DNA of 64,000 bases, from the NCBI RefSeq assembly GCF_001461695.1, contig NZ_AUTC01000120.1:39231-103230 (forward strand), given 5' to 3'. Position 1 is the stretch's first letter. The number at the start of each line of letters is the position of its first letter. Both the position numbers and the translations under genes were made by a program. A model generated the notes under the pieces. The model ran no database searches, was not told where the DNA came from, and saw nothing but the letters and a program-made list of their open reading frames with translations. This document shows, piece after piece, positions 34,960-46,078 of the stretch. The DNA is from Sinorhizobium fredii USDA 205. Lineage in GTDB: Bacteria > Pseudomonadota > Alphaproteobacteria > Rhizobiales > Rhizobiaceae.

Positions 34960-36707
34960 TGTCGTTTCTCTCCCGTATCATGGTGCTGAAGAGCAAGGCA
35001 CATTTCTCTGCCGGCGGCAACAACCGTCCCGGAGAGACGGGTGTCAACGTGACCTTCCAAGGGACGCGCAAGAAGAGCGCCAGCCAGGCGAAAAGCCGCG
35101 TTGCGATCGTCATCGCAAGCTTCGGCATCGCCTATGCGGTGATCGGCGGTCGCCTCGTGCAATACGGTGTGGCGCAGCCGGAGACGGTGTCGTCGATCGG
35201 GCGCGCCGACAATCTCATGGCCTCGCGTCCCGACATTCTCGATCGCAATGGCGAGATCCTCGCGACCGACATCCGCACCGTTTCGCTCTATGCCGAGCCG
35301 CACAAGATCGTCGATGCCGACGAGGCGGTGGAGCGGCTGGCGACGGTTCTGCCCGACCTCAACGCGCGCGAGATCTACAACAAGCTCAAATCGAACTCGC
35401 GTTTCCAATGGCTGCGCCGGCAATTGACGCCCAAGCAGCAGAGCGAAATCCTGGCACTCGGCATTCCGGGGATCGGCTTCCGGCCCGAAAAGCGGCGCTT
35501 CTATCCCGGCGGGCCGACTGCCGCCCATATCCTCGGCCACGTCAACATCGACAACCGCGGCGTTGCCGGCATGGAGCGCTATATCGACAGCCAGGGGCTC
35601 GCCGACCTGGCGGCGATCGGCATGACCAGCGACGCCAAGCTCGAGCCGGTGAAGCTCTCGATCGACGTGCGCGTCCAGAACATCGTGCGCGACGTCATCG
35701 ATTCCGGCATGAAGAACTATCAGGCGATCGCCGCCGGTGCCGTGGTCATGGACGTCCACACCGGCGAGGTGCTGGCGATGGCATCGGTGCCGGACTACGA
35801 TCCGAACAAGCCCGCCGAAGGCGCCGAAGAGGGTTGGATGAACCGCATGTCGAACGGCACGTTCGAGATGGGTTCCACCTTCAAGACCTTCACCATCGCC
35901 ATGGGCCTCGATTCCGGCAAGGTGACGCTCAACAGCAGTTTCGATGCGACGGCGCCAATCCGCATCGGCGGCTTCACCATCAAGGACTTTCATGGCAAGC
36001 GGCGGGTTCTGACCGTGCCGGAAATCTTCCAGTATTCCTCGAACATCGGCACCGCGAAGGTTGCCGACCTCGTCGGCATCCCCGGGCACAAGGAATTCCT
36101 CACCCGCCTCGGGTTGCTTTCCAAGCTGCCGACGGAACTGCCGGAGGTCAAAACGCCGACCCAGCCGCGCGAATGGAAGAAGATCAACTCGATAACCATC
36201 TCCTTCGGCCACGGCGTCTCGACCACGCCGCTGCAGACGGCGGTCGCCGGCGCGGCGCTGGTCAATGGCGGCAAGCTCATCCCGCCGACCTTCCTGCCGC
36301 GCACGGAGGAGCAGGCGAACGAACTTGCGACCGCGGTCGTCAAGAAGAGCACGAGCGACGACATGCGGTTCCTGCTCCGCTGGAACGGCATTGCCGGCTC
36401 CGGCAAGCGGGCGCTCGTGCCGGGCTTCAACGTCGGCGGCAAGACCGGAACGGCCGACAAGGTCGTCAACGGCCGCTACGTCAATGACCAGAACTTCAAC
36501 GCCTTCCTGGCCGCCTTCCCGATCGACGATCCCCGATACATCGTCCTGACCTTCATCGACGCAGCAAAGACCGGTGAGGGCGGCGGGCGGACCGCTGGCT
36601 CCAACGCCGCCCCGATGGTACGCGACATCATCAGCCGCTCCGCGCCGCTGCTCGGCGTCGAGCCGAAATTCGGAGAAGACGGCTCTGCCTTGCTTGTGTC
36701 TTATTGA
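34959..36707 (+). CDS. ftsI: Peptidoglycan transpeptidase FtsI (PBP3)
   Basis: A 582-residue class B penicillin-binding protein for septal crosslinking. The cytoplasmic N terminus is long (about 45 residues) before the anchor helix (VAIVIASFGIAYAVIGG). The dimerisation domain begins ADNLMASRPDILDRNGEILA. The transpeptidase motifs are STFK with Ser306, SSN in QYSSNIGTAK, and KTG in GGKTGTADK. It works with FtsW as the septal synthase. It begins in the ftsL stop codon, a tight coupling. A 66-bp gap separates it from murE. Confidence 0.95.
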   Translation: MSFLSRIMVLKSKAHFSAGGNNRPGETGVNVTFQGTRKKSASQAKSRVAIVIASFGIAYAVIGGRLVQYGVAQPETVSSIGRADNLMASRPDILDRNGEILATDIRTVSLYAEPHKIVDADEAVERLATVLPDLNAREIYNKLKSNSRFQWLRRQLTPKQQSEILALGIPGIGFRPEKRRFYPGGPTAAHILGHVNIDNRGVAGMERYIDSQGLADLAAIGMTSDAKLEPVKLSIDVRVQNIVRDVIDSGMKNYQAIAAGAVVMDVHTGEVLAMASVPDYDPNKPAEGAEEGWMNRMSNGTFEMGSTFKTFTIAMGLDSGKVTLNSSFDATAPIRIGGFTIKDFHGKRRVLTVPEIFQYSSNIGTAKVADLVGIPGHKEFLTRLGLLSKLPTELPEVKTPTQPREWKKINSITISFGHGVSTTPLQTAVAGAALVNGGKLIPPTFLPRTEEQANELATAVVKKSTSDDMRFLLRWNGIAGSGKRALVPGFNVGGKTGTADKVVNGRYVNDQNFNAFLAAFPIDDPRYIVLTFIDAAKTGEGGGRTAGSNAAPMVRDIISRSAPLLGVEPKFGEDGSALLVSY

Positions 36708-36773
36708 CCGTGAAATGAGAATGCGGACGATTCGCGATTTCGGCGATCGATATCGGTGTGAGACGTGCAGTTC

Positions 36774-38234
36774 ATGAAGATCAAGGACCTGGCGGGAACG
36801 AATTTCCCGGAACTTTCGGCTCAACTGAAGGGCAATGCCTCGGAGATCCACATTGCCGGCATTACCGCCGACAGTCGGCAGGTCAAGCCGGGCGATCTCT
36901 TCGTCGCCGTCGCCGGCACGAAAGCGAACGGCACCGCCTATATCGCCGACGCCCTGGCGCGCGGCGCAGCGGCGGTGATTGTCGCAAAAGGATCCGGCGC
37001 GGCGGCCGGTGCACCGGTCTTCGAGCTTTCCGAACCGCGCCGTTTCCTTGCACAGGCCGCGGCTCGCTTCTATCGGCGCCAGCCCGAGACGATGGTGGCG
37101 GTGACCGGGACGGCCGGAAAGACCTCGGTCGCCTCGTTTACGCGGCAGATCTGGGCGCATTCCGGCCTCGCGGCCGCGATGATTGGCACGACGGGCGTCA
37201 CCGCGCCGGGCCGTAACGACTATGGTTCGCTGACCACACCGGACCCGGTGTCGCTGCACAAGCTGCTTGCCGAACTCGCCGACGAGGGCGTCACTCACGC
37301 GGCGATGGAGGCCTCCAGCCACGGCCTCGACCAGAGCCGGCTCGACGGGGTTCGGCTCGCCGCCGCCGCCTTCACCAATCTCGGCCGCGACCACATGGAC
37401 TACCATCCGACCGTCGAGCACTACATGGCCTCGAAGATGCGCCTCTTCGGGGCGCTGCTGCCGAAAGGTTCGCCGGCGGTGATCTTCGCCGACGACCAAT
37501 GGTCGGCCGAGGCGATCGCCGCGGCCCGCAAGGCGGGCCACGACGTGCGCACCGTCGGCCGCAACGGCGATTTCATCAGCTTGAAGCGGGTCGAGCATTT
37601 CCGCCACAAGCAGTCGGCGGAAGTCCACGTCGGCGACGACATCTTCGAAATCCACGTGCCGCTCGCCGGCGATTTCCAGGTGGCCAACGCGTTGGTCGCC
37701 GCCGGCCTTGCCATGTCGACGGGGATTGAAGCCAAGGCAGCCTTCTCGGCGCTCGAAAAGCTGCAGGGCGCCTCCGGCCGGCTGGAACTGGTCGGGCAGA
37801 CCAAGGATGGCGCGCTTGCCTATGTGGACTATGCCCATAAGCCCGACGCGCTCGAAAACGTGCTGGAATCGGTGCGCCCGTTCACGACTGGCCGGGTGAT
37901 CATCGTCTTCGGCTGCGGCGGCGACCGTGACAAGGGCAAGCGGCCGATCATGGGCGAAATTGCCGCCCGGCTTGCCGATGTCGTGATCGTCACCGACGAC
38001 AATCCGCGCTCGGAAGTCCCCGAGGTGATCCGCTCGGAGATCATGGCGGGCGCCAGGGGCGCTACCGAAATCGCCGACCGCGCCGAGGCGATCCGTACCG
38101 CCGTCGGCATGCTGAAGGCCGGCGATACATTGATCGTTGCCGGCAAGGGGCACGAGGAGGGGCAGACGATCGGCTCCGTGACGCTGCCGTTCTCCGATCA
38201 TGCGGAAGTACGCAAGGCGCTGGGAGGGCAGTGA
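36774..38234 (+). CDS. murE: UDP-N-acetylmuramoyl-tripeptide synthetase MurE
   Basis: A 486-residue Mur ligase. [14 protein letters not shown] lies in the N-terminal domain, the ATP motif is VTGTAGKTS near residue 107, then [12 protein letters not shown] and the DNPR motif in TDDNPRSE. The DNPR box marks the meso-diaminopimelate-adding enzymes, which gives the usual Gram-negative stem peptide. The start ATG 36774 (MKIKDL) is preferred to a GTG nine bases earlier. Neither has a strong site. The stop is one base before the TTG of murF. Confidence 0.95.
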   Translation: MKIKDLAGTNFPELSAQLKGNASEIHIAGITADSRQVKPGDLFVAVAGTKANGTAYIADALARGAAAVIVAKGSGAAAGAPVFELSEPRRFLAQAAARFYRRQPETMVAVTGTAGKTSVASFTRQIWAHSGLAAAMIGTTGVTAPGRNDYGSLTTPDPVSLHKLLAELADEGVTHAAMEASSHGLDQSRLDGVRLAAAAFTNLGRDHMDYHPTVEHYMASKMRLFGALLPKGSPAVIFADDQWSAEAIAAARKAGHDVRTVGRNGDFISLKRVEHFRHKQSAEVHVGDDIFEIHVPLAGDFQVANALVAAGLAMSTGIEAKAAFSALEKLQGASGRLELVGQTKDGALAYVDYAHKPDALENVLESVRPFTTGRVIIVFGCGGDRDKGKRPIMGEIAARLADVVIVTDDNPRSEVPEVIRSEIMAGARGATEIADRAEAIRTAVGMLKAGDTLIVAGKGHEEGQTIGSVTLPFSDHAEVRKALGGQ

Positions 38235-38235
38235 T

Positions 38236-39669
38236 TTGAACTGGCTCTGGACATGCAGCGATCTGCTGGCGGCGATGAACGGCCGCCCGGTCGGGAACCT
38301 GCCCGAAGGGATCATCGGCATCTCAATCGACAGCCGCACGATCGCCAAGGGCGAGGCCTTTTTCGCGATCAGAGGCGATCGCGTCGATGGCCACGACTAT
38401 GCCGGCATCGCCCTTGCCAATGGAGCCTCTCTGCTCGTCGTCAGCGAAGGAAAGCTTCCGGCGCTCGGGCGGTTGATCGCACCGATGATCGTCGTCGACG
38501 ATGTCCTCGAGGCGATGATCCGTCTCGGTTGCGCGGCCCGCGACCGCAGCGCCGCGAAAGTCATCGCCGTTACCGGCTCGGTCGGCAAGACGACGACGAA
38601 GGAGATGCTGAGGCATGTCCTGTCGCCGCTCGGGCGTGTCCACGCCTCGATCGCATCGTTCAACAATCATTGGGGTGTGCCGCTGACGTTGGCGCGCATG
38701 CCGGAGACGACCGAGTTCGGCATTTTCGAGATCGGCATGAACCATCATGGCGAGATCCGGCCGTTGACCGCGATGGTGCGTCCGCATGTGGCCGTCGTCA
38801 CCAGCATTGCCGCTGCCCATCTCGGCAACTTCGCCAGTCTCGACGAAATCGCCACGGCGAAGGCGGAGATTTTCGAGGGGGTCGTCAAGGGTGGACATGC
38901 GGTCATCAACCGCGACAGCCCGCAGTTTGACCTTCTCGAGAGGGCAGCCGCGACGGCGGGCGTCAGCCATATCCACTCCTTCGGCGCCAATCCGAAATCG
39001 GAGTATCGGCTGATCGAGTTCGCCGGAGGAGCCGAGAGTTCCGGTCTATGGGCCGGAATCGGCGGCAGGACGCGGGAGGTGACGATCGGCGCGCCGGGTA
39101 GGCATATTGCCGAGAATGCCCTGGCGGTGATTGCCGCAGCGCAACTCGCCGGCGCGGACCTCGACCGTGTGCTTGCCTCGCTTGCCACCATGCAGCCGGA
39201 GAAGGGAAGGGGATTGCGGCACCGTCTGAAGATCGGTGGCGGCCACCTGACACTCATCGACGAAAGCTACAATGCCAACCCGGCGTCGATGCGGGCGGCG
39301 ATCGCCCTCCTGCGTGACGCCGAGCCACGGGCCGGTGGCCGCCGTATCGCGATTCTCGGCGACATGCTGGAGATGGGCGAGCACGCGGCGGCTGTCCACG
39401 CCGCTCTGGCGGAGCCGATCGTGGAAGCTGGCATTACCGACGTCTGGCTCGCCGGGACCGATATGGCGCATCTGCGTGACGCGTTGCCGGCCGAGGTTAC
39501 GGTCGTTTACCGCGAGGCGGTCGGCGATCTTACCTCCTACGCGCTTGGCGAGATTGCTGCCGGGGATGTGGTAATGGTCAAATCATCGAAGGGTACCGGC
39601 TGCGCCAAGATCGTTCAGGCTCTTTTCGATGCCTATTCCGAAGAGACGTCGGAAGCGGGGGAAGTATAG
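38236..39669 (+). CDS. murF: UDP-N-acetylmuramoyl-tripeptide--D-alanyl-D-alanine ligase MurF
   Basis: A 477-residue Mur ligase adding D-Ala-D-Ala. The start codon appears to be TTG at 38236, one base after the murE stop, with GGGAGGG seven bases upstream; it gives the expected MNWLWTCSDLL N terminus. An in-frame start further upstream lies inside murE and lacks a site. Motifs are ISIDSRTIAKGEAFFAI, the ATP loop VTGSVGKTTTKEM near residue 115, IGMNHHGEI and IDESYNANPASM. The rare start may lower its translation compared with murE. Confidence 0.93.
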   Translation: MNWLWTCSDLLAAMNGRPVGNLPEGIIGISIDSRTIAKGEAFFAIRGDRVDGHDYAGIALANGASLLVVSEGKLPALGRLIAPMIVVDDVLEAMIRLGCAARDRSAAKVIAVTGSVGKTTTKEMLRHVLSPLGRVHASIASFNNHWGVPLTLARMPETTEFGIFEIGMNHHGEIRPLTAMVRPHVAVVTSIAAAHLGNFASLDEIATAKAEIFEGVVKGGHAVINRDSPQFDLLERAAATAGVSHIHSFGANPKSEYRLIEFAGGAESSGLWAGIGGRTREVTIGAPGRHIAENALAVIAAAQLAGADLDRVLASLATMQPEKGRGLRHRLKIGGGHLTLIDESYNANPASMRAAIALLRDAEPRAGGRRIAILGDMLEMGEHAAAVHAALAEPIVEAGITDVWLAGTDMAHLRDALPAEVTVVYREAVGDLTSYALGEIAAGDVVMVKSSKGTGCAKIVQALFDAYSEETSEAGEV

Positions 39670-39807
39670 GGGCAGTGCCACCAATGCTGGTGGATAAGGC
39701 CCGGGCCAGGGGAATTGGCCTAACATAGTCAAACGCAAGTGGGTATCGTTCGCCAGACGATTCTGTTGGGCGATGTCCGATTCTAAACCTTTGGGGAAAG
39801 GTCCCTT

Positions 39808-40908
39808 ATGCTGATCTGGCTCGTGGAACTGGCGGACCACTTTCAATTCTTCAATCTCTTCCGCTACATCACCTTCCGCACGGGGGCAGCTCTCTTCACC
39901 TCCGCGCTGATCGTGTTCCTGTTCGGGCCGGCCATCATCTCCTCGCTGCGCATTCGCCAGGGCAAGGGTCAGCCGATCCGGGCCGACGGGCCGCAGACGC
40001 ATTTCAAGAAGGCCGGCACGCCGACCATGGGCGGGCTGATGATCCTCGCCGGCATTGTCGGCTCGGCGCTGCTCTGGGCCGATCTCTCGAGCATCTATGT
40101 CGTGTCGACGCTGTTGGTGACGCTCGGCTTCGGTGCGATCGGCTTCTATGACGACTATCTCAAGGTCACCAAGCAGTCGGACAAGGGCTTTTCCGGCAAG
40201 GCGCGCCTCGGCATCGAGTTCATTATCGCAGCCATCGCGGTCTTCTTCATGATGCAGGCGGCGCAGTCCGCCGGCAGCGCGGGGTCGACCTTCGGGTCGT
40301 CGGTGACCTTCCCGTTCTTCAAGGACCTGATGCTCAATCTCGGCTATTTCTTCGTGCTCTTCGGCGGTTTCGTCATCGTCGGTGCGGGCAATGCCGTGAA
40401 CCTGACGGACGGTCTCGATGGTCTCGCCATCGTGCCGGTAATGATCGCCTCCGCCGCCTTCGGGCTGATCGCCTATCTCGCCGGTAACGCAGTGTTCGCC
40501 AACTACCTGCAGATCCATTTCGTGCCCGGCACCGGCGAACTGGCGGTCATCCTCGGCGCCGTGATCGGCGCGGGCCTCGGCTTCCTCTGGTTCAATGCGC
40601 CGCCGGCGGCGATCTTCATGGGCGATACGGGGTCGCTTGCCCTCGGCGGGTTGATCGGCACCGTCGCCGTCGCCACCAAGCACGAGATCGTCATGATCAT
40701 CATCGGCGGCCTCTTCGTCATCGAAACGCTGTCGGTCATCATCCAGGTCTTCTGGTTCAAGCGCACCGGCCGACGCGTCTTCCTGATGGCGCCGATCCAC
40801 CATCACTTCGAGAAGAAGGGCTGGACGGAGAGCCAGGTGGTGATCCGCTTCTGGATCATCGCGGTCATTCTGGCAATGGTCGGTCTTTCGACCCTCAAGT
40901 TGCGGTAA
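39808..40908 (+). CDS. mraY: Phospho-N-acetylmuramoyl-pentapeptide-transferase MraY
   Basis: A 366-residue integral membrane enzyme with ten helices that makes lipid I by transferring phospho-MurNAc-pentapeptide to undecaprenyl phosphate. Signatures are the [19 protein letters not shown] block near residue 60, the catalytic Asp-Asp in [30 protein letters not shown], and [12 protein letters not shown] with [13 protein letters not shown]. It is preceded by a 138-bp gap with small hairpins and a good GGGGAAAGG site. This gap is the largest between murE and murC and could hold an internal promoter. Confidence 0.96.
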   Translation: MLIWLVELADHFQFFNLFRYITFRTGAALFTSALIVFLFGPAIISSLRIRQGKGQPIRADGPQTHFKKAGTPTMGGLMILAGIVGSALLWADLSSIYVVSTLLVTLGFGAIGFYDDYLKVTKQSDKGFSGKARLGIEFIIAAIAVFFMMQAAQSAGSAGSTFGSSVTFPFFKDLMLNLGYFFVLFGGFVIVGAGNAVNLTDGLDGLAIVPVMIASAAFGLIAYLAGNAVFANYLQIHFVPGTGELAVILGAVIGAGLGFLWFNAPPAAIFMGDTGSLALGGLIGTVAVATKHEIVMIIIGGLFVIETLSVIIQVFWFKRTGRRVFLMAPIHHHFEKKGWTESQVVIRFWIIAVILAMVGLSTLKLR

Positions 40909-40912
40909 TGCG

Positions 40913-42304
40913 ATGATCCCGGTCACCACATTCAAGGGCAGGAAGGTCGCGCTGTTCGGCCTCGGCGGCTCCGGGTTGGCGACAGCCGAGGCGCTGGTCG
41001 CGGGCGGCGCACAGGTCACCGCCTGGGACGACAATCCCGACAGCGTCGCCAAAGCCGCTGCTGCCGGGATCGCGACGGCCGATTTGCGCGATGTCGACTG
41101 GAACGCGTTTTCCGCCTTCGTGCTGTCGCCAGGCGTGCCGCTGACCCATCCGAAGCCGCATTGGACGGTCGATCTCGCCCATCGAGCCGGCGTCGAGATC
41201 ATCGGCGACGTCGAGCTTTTCGTGCGCGAGCGACGCGCCCATGCTCCCGATTGCCCATTCATCGCCATCACCGGCACCAACGGCAAGTCGACGACGACGG
41301 CGCTGATCGCCCATATCCTGAAGGCGAGCGGACGCGACACCCAGCTTGGCGGCAATATCGGCAGGGCCGTGCTGACACTCGATCCGCCGAGGGCAGAGCG
41401 CTTCTTTGTGGTCGAATGCTCGTCCTACCAGATCGACCTTGCGCCGACGCTCGACCCCACGGCCGGTATCCTCCTCAACGTGACGCCCGACCATTTGGAC
41501 CGGCACGGCACCATGCAGCACTATGCCGACATCAAGGAACGATTGGTGGCGGGAAGCGGCACGGCCGTGGTCGGCGTCGACGACAGTTTCTCGAGCCTGA
41601 TCGCCGACCGGGTGGAGCGGGCCGGAACCAAGGTCGTGCGGATCTCGCGCCGTCATGGGCTGGTTGACGGGATCTATGCCGAAGGCTCGTCTCTCCTGCG
41701 TGCCGACGGCGGGACGCGGGCACTCTTCGCCGATCTTGCCGGCATCGAGACGCTGCGGGGCGGCCACAACGCCCAGAATGCGGCGGCAGCCGTTGCCGCC
41801 TGCCTTGCCGTCGGCGTCGACGAGCAGGACATCGTCCGCGGACTTCAGAGCTTTCCGGGCCTCAAGCACCGGATGCAGCCGATCGCCAAAAGGGACGACA
41901 TCGTCTTCGTCAATGACAGCAAGGCGACCAATGCCGATGCGGCGGCCCCCGCGCTTTCGAGCTACGAGCGGATCTATTGGATCGCCGGCGGCCTGCCGAA
42001 GGAGGGCGGCATCAGTTCGCTGACGCCGTACTTCCCGAAGATCGTCAAGGCCTACCTGATCGGCGAGGCGGCGCCCGCCTTCGCTGCGACGCTCGGCGAG
42101 GCGGTGCCCTACGAGATTTCCGGTACCCTGGAAAAGGCTGTCGCGCATGCGGCGGCGGATGCAGCACGGGATCATGAGGGCCCGGCCGCCGTGATGCTTT
42201 CCCCGGCTTGCGCAAGCTTCGACCAGTACAAGAATTTCGAGGTGCGGGGCGATGCCTTTGTTGGCCATGTGGCGGCGCTCGAAGGCGTCACCATGCTCAT
42301 CTGA
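40913..42304 (+). CDS. murD: UDP-N-acetylmuramoylalanine--D-glutamate ligase MurD
   Basis: A 463-residue Mur ligase adding D-Glu. The N-terminal Rossmann-like segment [18 protein letters not shown] is at residues 9-26, the ATP loop [14 protein letters not shown] near 120, then [21 protein letters not shown], and [15 protein letters not shown] near 340 (the family KATN motif). It starts four bases after the mraY stop. No oddities are seen. Confidence 0.96.
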   Translation: MIPVTTFKGRKVALFGLGGSGLATAEALVAGGAQVTAWDDNPDSVAKAAAAGIATADLRDVDWNAFSAFVLSPGVPLTHPKPHWTVDLAHRAGVEIIGDVELFVRERRAHAPDCPFIAITGTNGKSTTTALIAHILKASGRDTQLGGNIGRAVLTLDPPRAERFFVVECSSYQIDLAPTLDPTAGILLNVTPDHLDRHGTMQHYADIKERLVAGSGTAVVGVDDSFSSLIADRVERAGTKVVRISRRHGLVDGIYAEGSSLLRADGGTRALFADLAGIETLRGGHNAQNAAAAVAACLAVGVDEQDIVRGLQSFPGLKHRMQPIAKRDDIVFVNDSKATNADAAAPALSSYERIYWIAGGLPKEGGISSLTPYFPKIVKAYLIGEAAPAFAATLGEAVPYEISGTLEKAVAHAAADAARDHEGPAAVMLSPACASFDQYKNFEVRGDAFVGHVAALEGVTMLI

Positions 42305-42389
42305 GGCGCGCTTTCCCGGTCGGGATCGGCGCGGCGGAGCCGGGATTTCGGAAGTTGGCGTATAGTGCGCCGGAAAAGGGGACAGACAG

Positions 42390-43544
42390 ATGGTAAGCCG
42401 AGCCGAACGTGGCCCCGTGGCCGACTGGTTCTGGACGATAGACAGGTTCTTCCTGGCGACCTTCATCCTCCTGATGGGCGTCGGCTTCATGCTTTCCTTT
42501 GCCGCCAGTCCTCCGGTCGCCGAGCGCCTCGGGCTCGACAGTTTCCATTTCGTCAAGCGTCATGCGGTCTTCCTGTTGCCCTCGCTGGTGGTGATGGTGG
42601 GCATATCCTTCCTGTCGCCGCGACAGGTCAGGCGCGCGGCGATCATCCTGCTCGGTGCGTCGCTCGGCATGATGGTTCTCGTCCTCTTCGTCGGCGAGGA
42701 GGTCAAGGGCTCGCTTCGGTGGATTTCGATCGCCGGCATCTCGATCCAGCCGTCCGAGTTCATGAAACCCGCCTTCGTCGTCGTCTGCGCCTGGCTCTTT
42801 GCCGAGCACGCCAAGCAGCCGGAAATTCCCGGCAACCTGCTGTCGATCCTGCTCTTCGGCATCGTCGGCGCGTTGCTCGTCGCCCAACCGGACCTTGGTC
42901 AGACGATCCTTACGGCCGCAGTCTGGGGCGGCATGTTCTTCATGGCCGGCATGCCTTGGCTGTGGATCGTCGTGCTGGCCGGGGCGGCTGCCGGCGGCTT
43001 CTTCGTCGCCTATACGATGCTGCCGCACGTCGCCGGTCGTATCGACCGGTTCATGACCGGCGAGGGCGACACGTTCCAGGTGGATACGGCGCGCGACGCC
43101 ATCATCCGTGGCGACTGGTTCGGCCGCGGGCCGGGCGAGGGCATCGTCAAGCGCATCATTCCCGACAGCCACACCGACTTCGTCTTCTCGGTTGCGGCGG
43201 AAGAGTTCGGCATCGTGTTCTGCATGGTCATCGTGCTGATCTTCGCCTTTCTGGTGATGCGCGGGCTCAACCATGCTTTCCGCGAACGCAACGATTTCAA
43301 CCGCTTTGCCGTTGCCGGACTGGTGCTGCAGATCGGCATCCAGTCGATGATCAATATCGGCGTGAATCTCGAACTGCTCCCGGCCAAGGGCATGACGCTG
43401 CCGCTGATTTCCTATGGCGGCTCGTCGATGGTGGCGATCTGCGTGACCGCCGGCTTCGTCCTGGCGCTCACCCGTCACCGGCCGGAAAAGCGCGCCGTCG
43501 AGCGCAGCCTCTTTCGATCCGGCGTCGGCGTGCCGGCGGAGTAA
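42390..43544 (+). CDS. ftsW: Septal peptidoglycan glycosyltransferase FtsW
   Basis: A 384-residue SEDS-family polytopic membrane protein with about ten helices. It polymerises lipid II at the septum as the partner of FtsI. The family motifs are GSLRWISIAGISIQPSEFMK near residue 110, QPDLGQTIL and the C-terminal LPLISYGGSSM, with the proposed catalytic Asp in the periplasmic loop at AEEFGIVFC. GGGGACAG precedes the ATG. The gap to murG is only three bases. Confidence 0.95.
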   Translation: MVSRAERGPVADWFWTIDRFFLATFILLMGVGFMLSFAASPPVAERLGLDSFHFVKRHAVFLLPSLVVMVGISFLSPRQVRRAAIILLGASLGMMVLVLFVGEEVKGSLRWISIAGISIQPSEFMKPAFVVVCAWLFAEHAKQPEIPGNLLSILLFGIVGALLVAQPDLGQTILTAAVWGGMFFMAGMPWLWIVVLAGAAAGGFFVAYTMLPHVAGRIDRFMTGEGDTFQVDTARDAIIRGDWFGRGPGEGIVKRIIPDSHTDFVFSVAAEEFGIVFCMVIVLIFAFLVMRGLNHAFRERNDFNRFAVAGLVLQIGIQSMINIGVNLELLPAKGMTLPLISYGGSSMVAICVTAGFVLALTRHRPEKRAVERSLFRSGVGVPAE

Positions 43545-43547
43545 GAC

Positions 43548-44669
43548 ATGGACAAGGGCATCATTTTTCTGGCAGCCGGAGGGACCGGCGGGCACCTCTT
43601 TCCCGCGGAGGCGCTTGCGCATGAGCTGAAGGCATCCGGCTACGCCGTGCATCTCGTGACCGATAGCCGTGCCGAGCGCTATGCGGGAAAGTTCCCGGCC
43701 GACGAGGTACACATCGTCCCATCCGCCACGATCGGCTCGAAGAATCCGATCAAGTTCGCGCAGTCGGTCTGGAAACTCTGGACAGGTCTGCGCGCTGCGC
43801 GGCGTCTGATTGCCCGTCACAGGCCCAAGGCGGTCGTCGGGTTCGGCGGCTATCCAACGGTGCCTCCGCTGCTTGCGGCGACCGGCTTGGGCGTTCCGTC
43901 GGTCATTCACGAGCAGAATGCCGTCATGGGCCGCGCCAACAAGATGCTGGCTTCGCGGGTACAGGCGATTGCCGGCGGCTTTCTTCCCGAGGGGGTTGGA
44001 ACCTTCGCGGCGAAAACCGTGACGACCGGAAACCCGGTTCGACCCGCCGTGTTGGAGGCGGCCGGCGTCGCCTATAAGGCGCCGAATGGCGGGCCATTCC
44101 GTCTCGTCGTCTTCGGCGGCAGCCAGGGCGCGCAATTTTTCTCGAAGGCGGTGCCGCAGGCGATCTGCCGTCTCGACGACGCGCAACGCCAGCGGCTCAG
44201 GGTGACGCAGCAGGCGCGGCCGGAAGACCGGGAAGGCGTGACTGCGGCCTATGACAAGCTCGGCGTCCCGGCCGACGTGTCGCCCTTCTTTACCGATATG
44301 GCCGCGCGCATCGCTTCGGCGCATCTGGTGGTTTGCCGCTCCGGCGCTTCGACCGTTTCGGAAATCTCCGTGATTGGTCGCCCTGCCATCCTCGTTCCTT
44401 ATCCCTACGCGCTCGATCACGATCAGGCGGCAAATGCCGCGGCACTTGCCGCCAAGGGCGGGGCGCGGGTCATCGCCCAGGCGGAGCTCAGCGCCGAACG
44501 GCTCGCCGGCATCCTGTCCGACGCCATGAACACCCCCGAGGCGCTGGCGCAGATGGCGGCGAACGCCCGCGAAACCGGCAAACCGCATGCCGCGCGCTTG
44601 CTTGCCTCCCTGGTAGAGGCTATTGCGAGCGGCTCGACAGTCGCGAAATTCAAGGAAGCACGCTCATGA
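43548..44669 (+). CDS. murG: UDP-GlcNAc--undecaprenyl-pyrophosphoryl-MurNAc-pentapeptide GlcNAc transferase MurG
   Basis: A 373-residue GT-B glycosyltransferase that makes lipid II on the cytoplasmic face of the membrane. [18 protein letters not shown] opens the protein, with the G-loop and catalytic His. [13 protein letters not shown] and [13 protein letters not shown] follow. In the C-terminal UDP-GlcNAc site, [12 protein letters not shown] and [12 protein letters not shown] are visible. It overlaps murC by 4 bp, so precursor export and the next ligase are coupled. Confidence 0.96.
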   Translation: MDKGIIFLAAGGTGGHLFPAEALAHELKASGYAVHLVTDSRAERYAGKFPADEVHIVPSATIGSKNPIKFAQSVWKLWTGLRAARRLIARHRPKAVVGFGGYPTVPPLLAATGLGVPSVIHEQNAVMGRANKMLASRVQAIAGGFLPEGVGTFAAKTVTTGNPVRPAVLEAAGVAYKAPNGGPFRLVVFGGSQGAQFFSKAVPQAICRLDDAQRQRLRVTQQARPEDREGVTAAYDKLGVPADVSPFFTDMAARIASAHLVVCRSGASTVSEISVIGRPAILVPYPYALDHDQAANAAALAAKGGARVIAQAELSAERLAGILSDAMNTPEALAQMAANARETGKPHAARLLASLVEAIASGSTVAKFKEARS

Positions 44670-46075
44670 AAATGCCGAAGACCATCGGGCTCGTACATTT
44701 CATTGGGATCGGCGGCATCGGCATGAGCGGCATCGCCGAGGTGCTGCATAATCTCGGCCATCGGGTGCAGGGCTCGGACCAGTCGGACAGCGCCAATGTG
44801 CAGCGCCTGCGCGAAAAGGGCATCAGGATCTCGGTCGGCCACAAGGCGGAGAATCTCGGCGACGCCGAAGTGGTGGTCGTCTCGACGGCGATCAAGAAGG
44901 ACAATCCCGAGCTGATCGCGGCGCGCGAGAAGTTCCTTCCGGTGGTGCGCCGCGCCGAGATGCTGGCCGAGCTGATGCGCTTCCGCAATGCGATTGCCAT
45001 CGGCGGCACGCACGGCAAGACGACGACGACCTCGATGGTGGCCGCGCTGCTCGACGCGGGCGGCCTTGATCCGACGGTGATCAATGGCGGCATCATCAAT
45101 GCCTATGGCACGAATGCGCGCATGGGCGCCGGCGAGTGGATGGTCGTCGAGGCGGACGAATCCGATGGTACTTTCCTGAAGCTCCCGGCCGACATCGCCG
45201 TCGTCACCAATATCGACCCGGAGCACCTCGACCACTACGGCAATTTCGACGCCGTGCGTGCTGCCTTCCGGCAGTTCGTCGAGAACGTGCCCTTCTACGG
45301 ATTCGGAGTTCTGTGCCTCGATCATCCGGAAGTCCAGTCCATGGTCGGCAAGATCGAGGACCGCAAGGTCGTGACCTACGGGGAGAACCCGCAGGCCGAC
45401 GTGCGCTATCACAATATCCGAATGGACGGCGCAACCTCTATCTTCGATGTCGAGATCCGCCGCCGCCGCACCGGCCAGGTGATCCAGCTCAAGGACTTGC
45501 GCCTGCCGATGCCCGGCCGCCACAATGTCTCGAACGCCACGGCCGCCGTCGCCGTCGCCCAGCGCCTCGGCATGAAGCCGGAGGCGATCGCCAGGGGACT
45601 CGCCTCCTTCGGCGGCGTCAAGCGCCGGTTCACGCTTACCGGCGAATGGAACGGGGCGAGCATTTTCGACGATTACGGCCATCATCCGGTCGAGATCAAG
45701 GCGGTCCTGCGGGCGGCGCGCGAGGCCTGCCAGGGGCGCATCGTCGCCGTTCACCAGCCGCACCGCTATTCGCGACTGTCGAGCCTGTTCGAGGATTTCT
45801 CCGCCTGCTTCAACGATGCGGATACAATCCTGATCGCGCCGGTCTATGCGGCAGGCGAGGATGCGATCGACGGCGCCAATTCAGAGACGCTCGTCAACAG
45901 TATCAAGGCCGCCGGCCATCGCGATGCCCGCTACCTCACCGGCCCGGAAGCACTCGCGCCGGTCGTCTCGAAGATTGCGCAGCCGGGTGACTTTGTGGTT
46001 CTCTTGGGGGCTGGCAGCATCACCTATTGGGCCGCGGCGCTTCCCAAGGAACTCGCGGAAATTTCAGGAAGTTGA
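44666..46075 (+). CDS. murC: UDP-N-acetylmuramate--L-alanine ligase MurC
   Basis: A 469-residue Mur ligase that adds the first residue, L-Ala. ATG 44666 lies in the murG stop (ATGA) with AAGGAAG upstream; the upstream-open frame inside murG is not used. Motifs are [18 protein letters not shown] at residues 10-27, the ATP loop [14 protein letters not shown] near 112, [21 protein letters not shown] and [13 protein letters not shown]. Three bases separate it from murB. Confidence 0.96.
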   Translation: MKMPKTIGLVHFIGIGGIGMSGIAEVLHNLGHRVQGSDQSDSANVQRLREKGIRISVGHKAENLGDAEVVVVSTAIKKDNPELIAAREKFLPVVRRAEMLAELMRFRNAIAIGGTHGKTTTTSMVAALLDAGGLDPTVINGGIINAYGTNARMGAGEWMVVEADESDGTFLKLPADIAVVTNIDPEHLDHYGNFDAVRAAFRQFVENVPFYGFGVLCLDHPEVQSMVGKIEDRKVVTYGENPQADVRYHNIRMDGATSIFDVEIRRRRTGQVIQLKDLRLPMPGRHNVSNATAAVAVAQRLGMKPEAIARGLASFGGVKRRFTLTGEWNGASIFDDYGHHPVEIKAVLRAAREACQGRIVAVHQPHRYSRLSSLFEDFSACFNDADTILIAPVYAAGEDAIDGANSETLVNSIKAAGHRDARYLTGPEALAPVVSKIAQPGDFVVLLGAGSITYWAAALPKELAEISGS

Positions 46076-46078
46076 AGC

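Noticed and set aside
34632..38348. 1238-codon open frame on the minus strand
   Set aside because: It is antisense to ftsL, ftsI and murE, all of which have strong family motifs. Long antisense frames are common in GC-rich genes with this codon bias, and the translation shows no domain.
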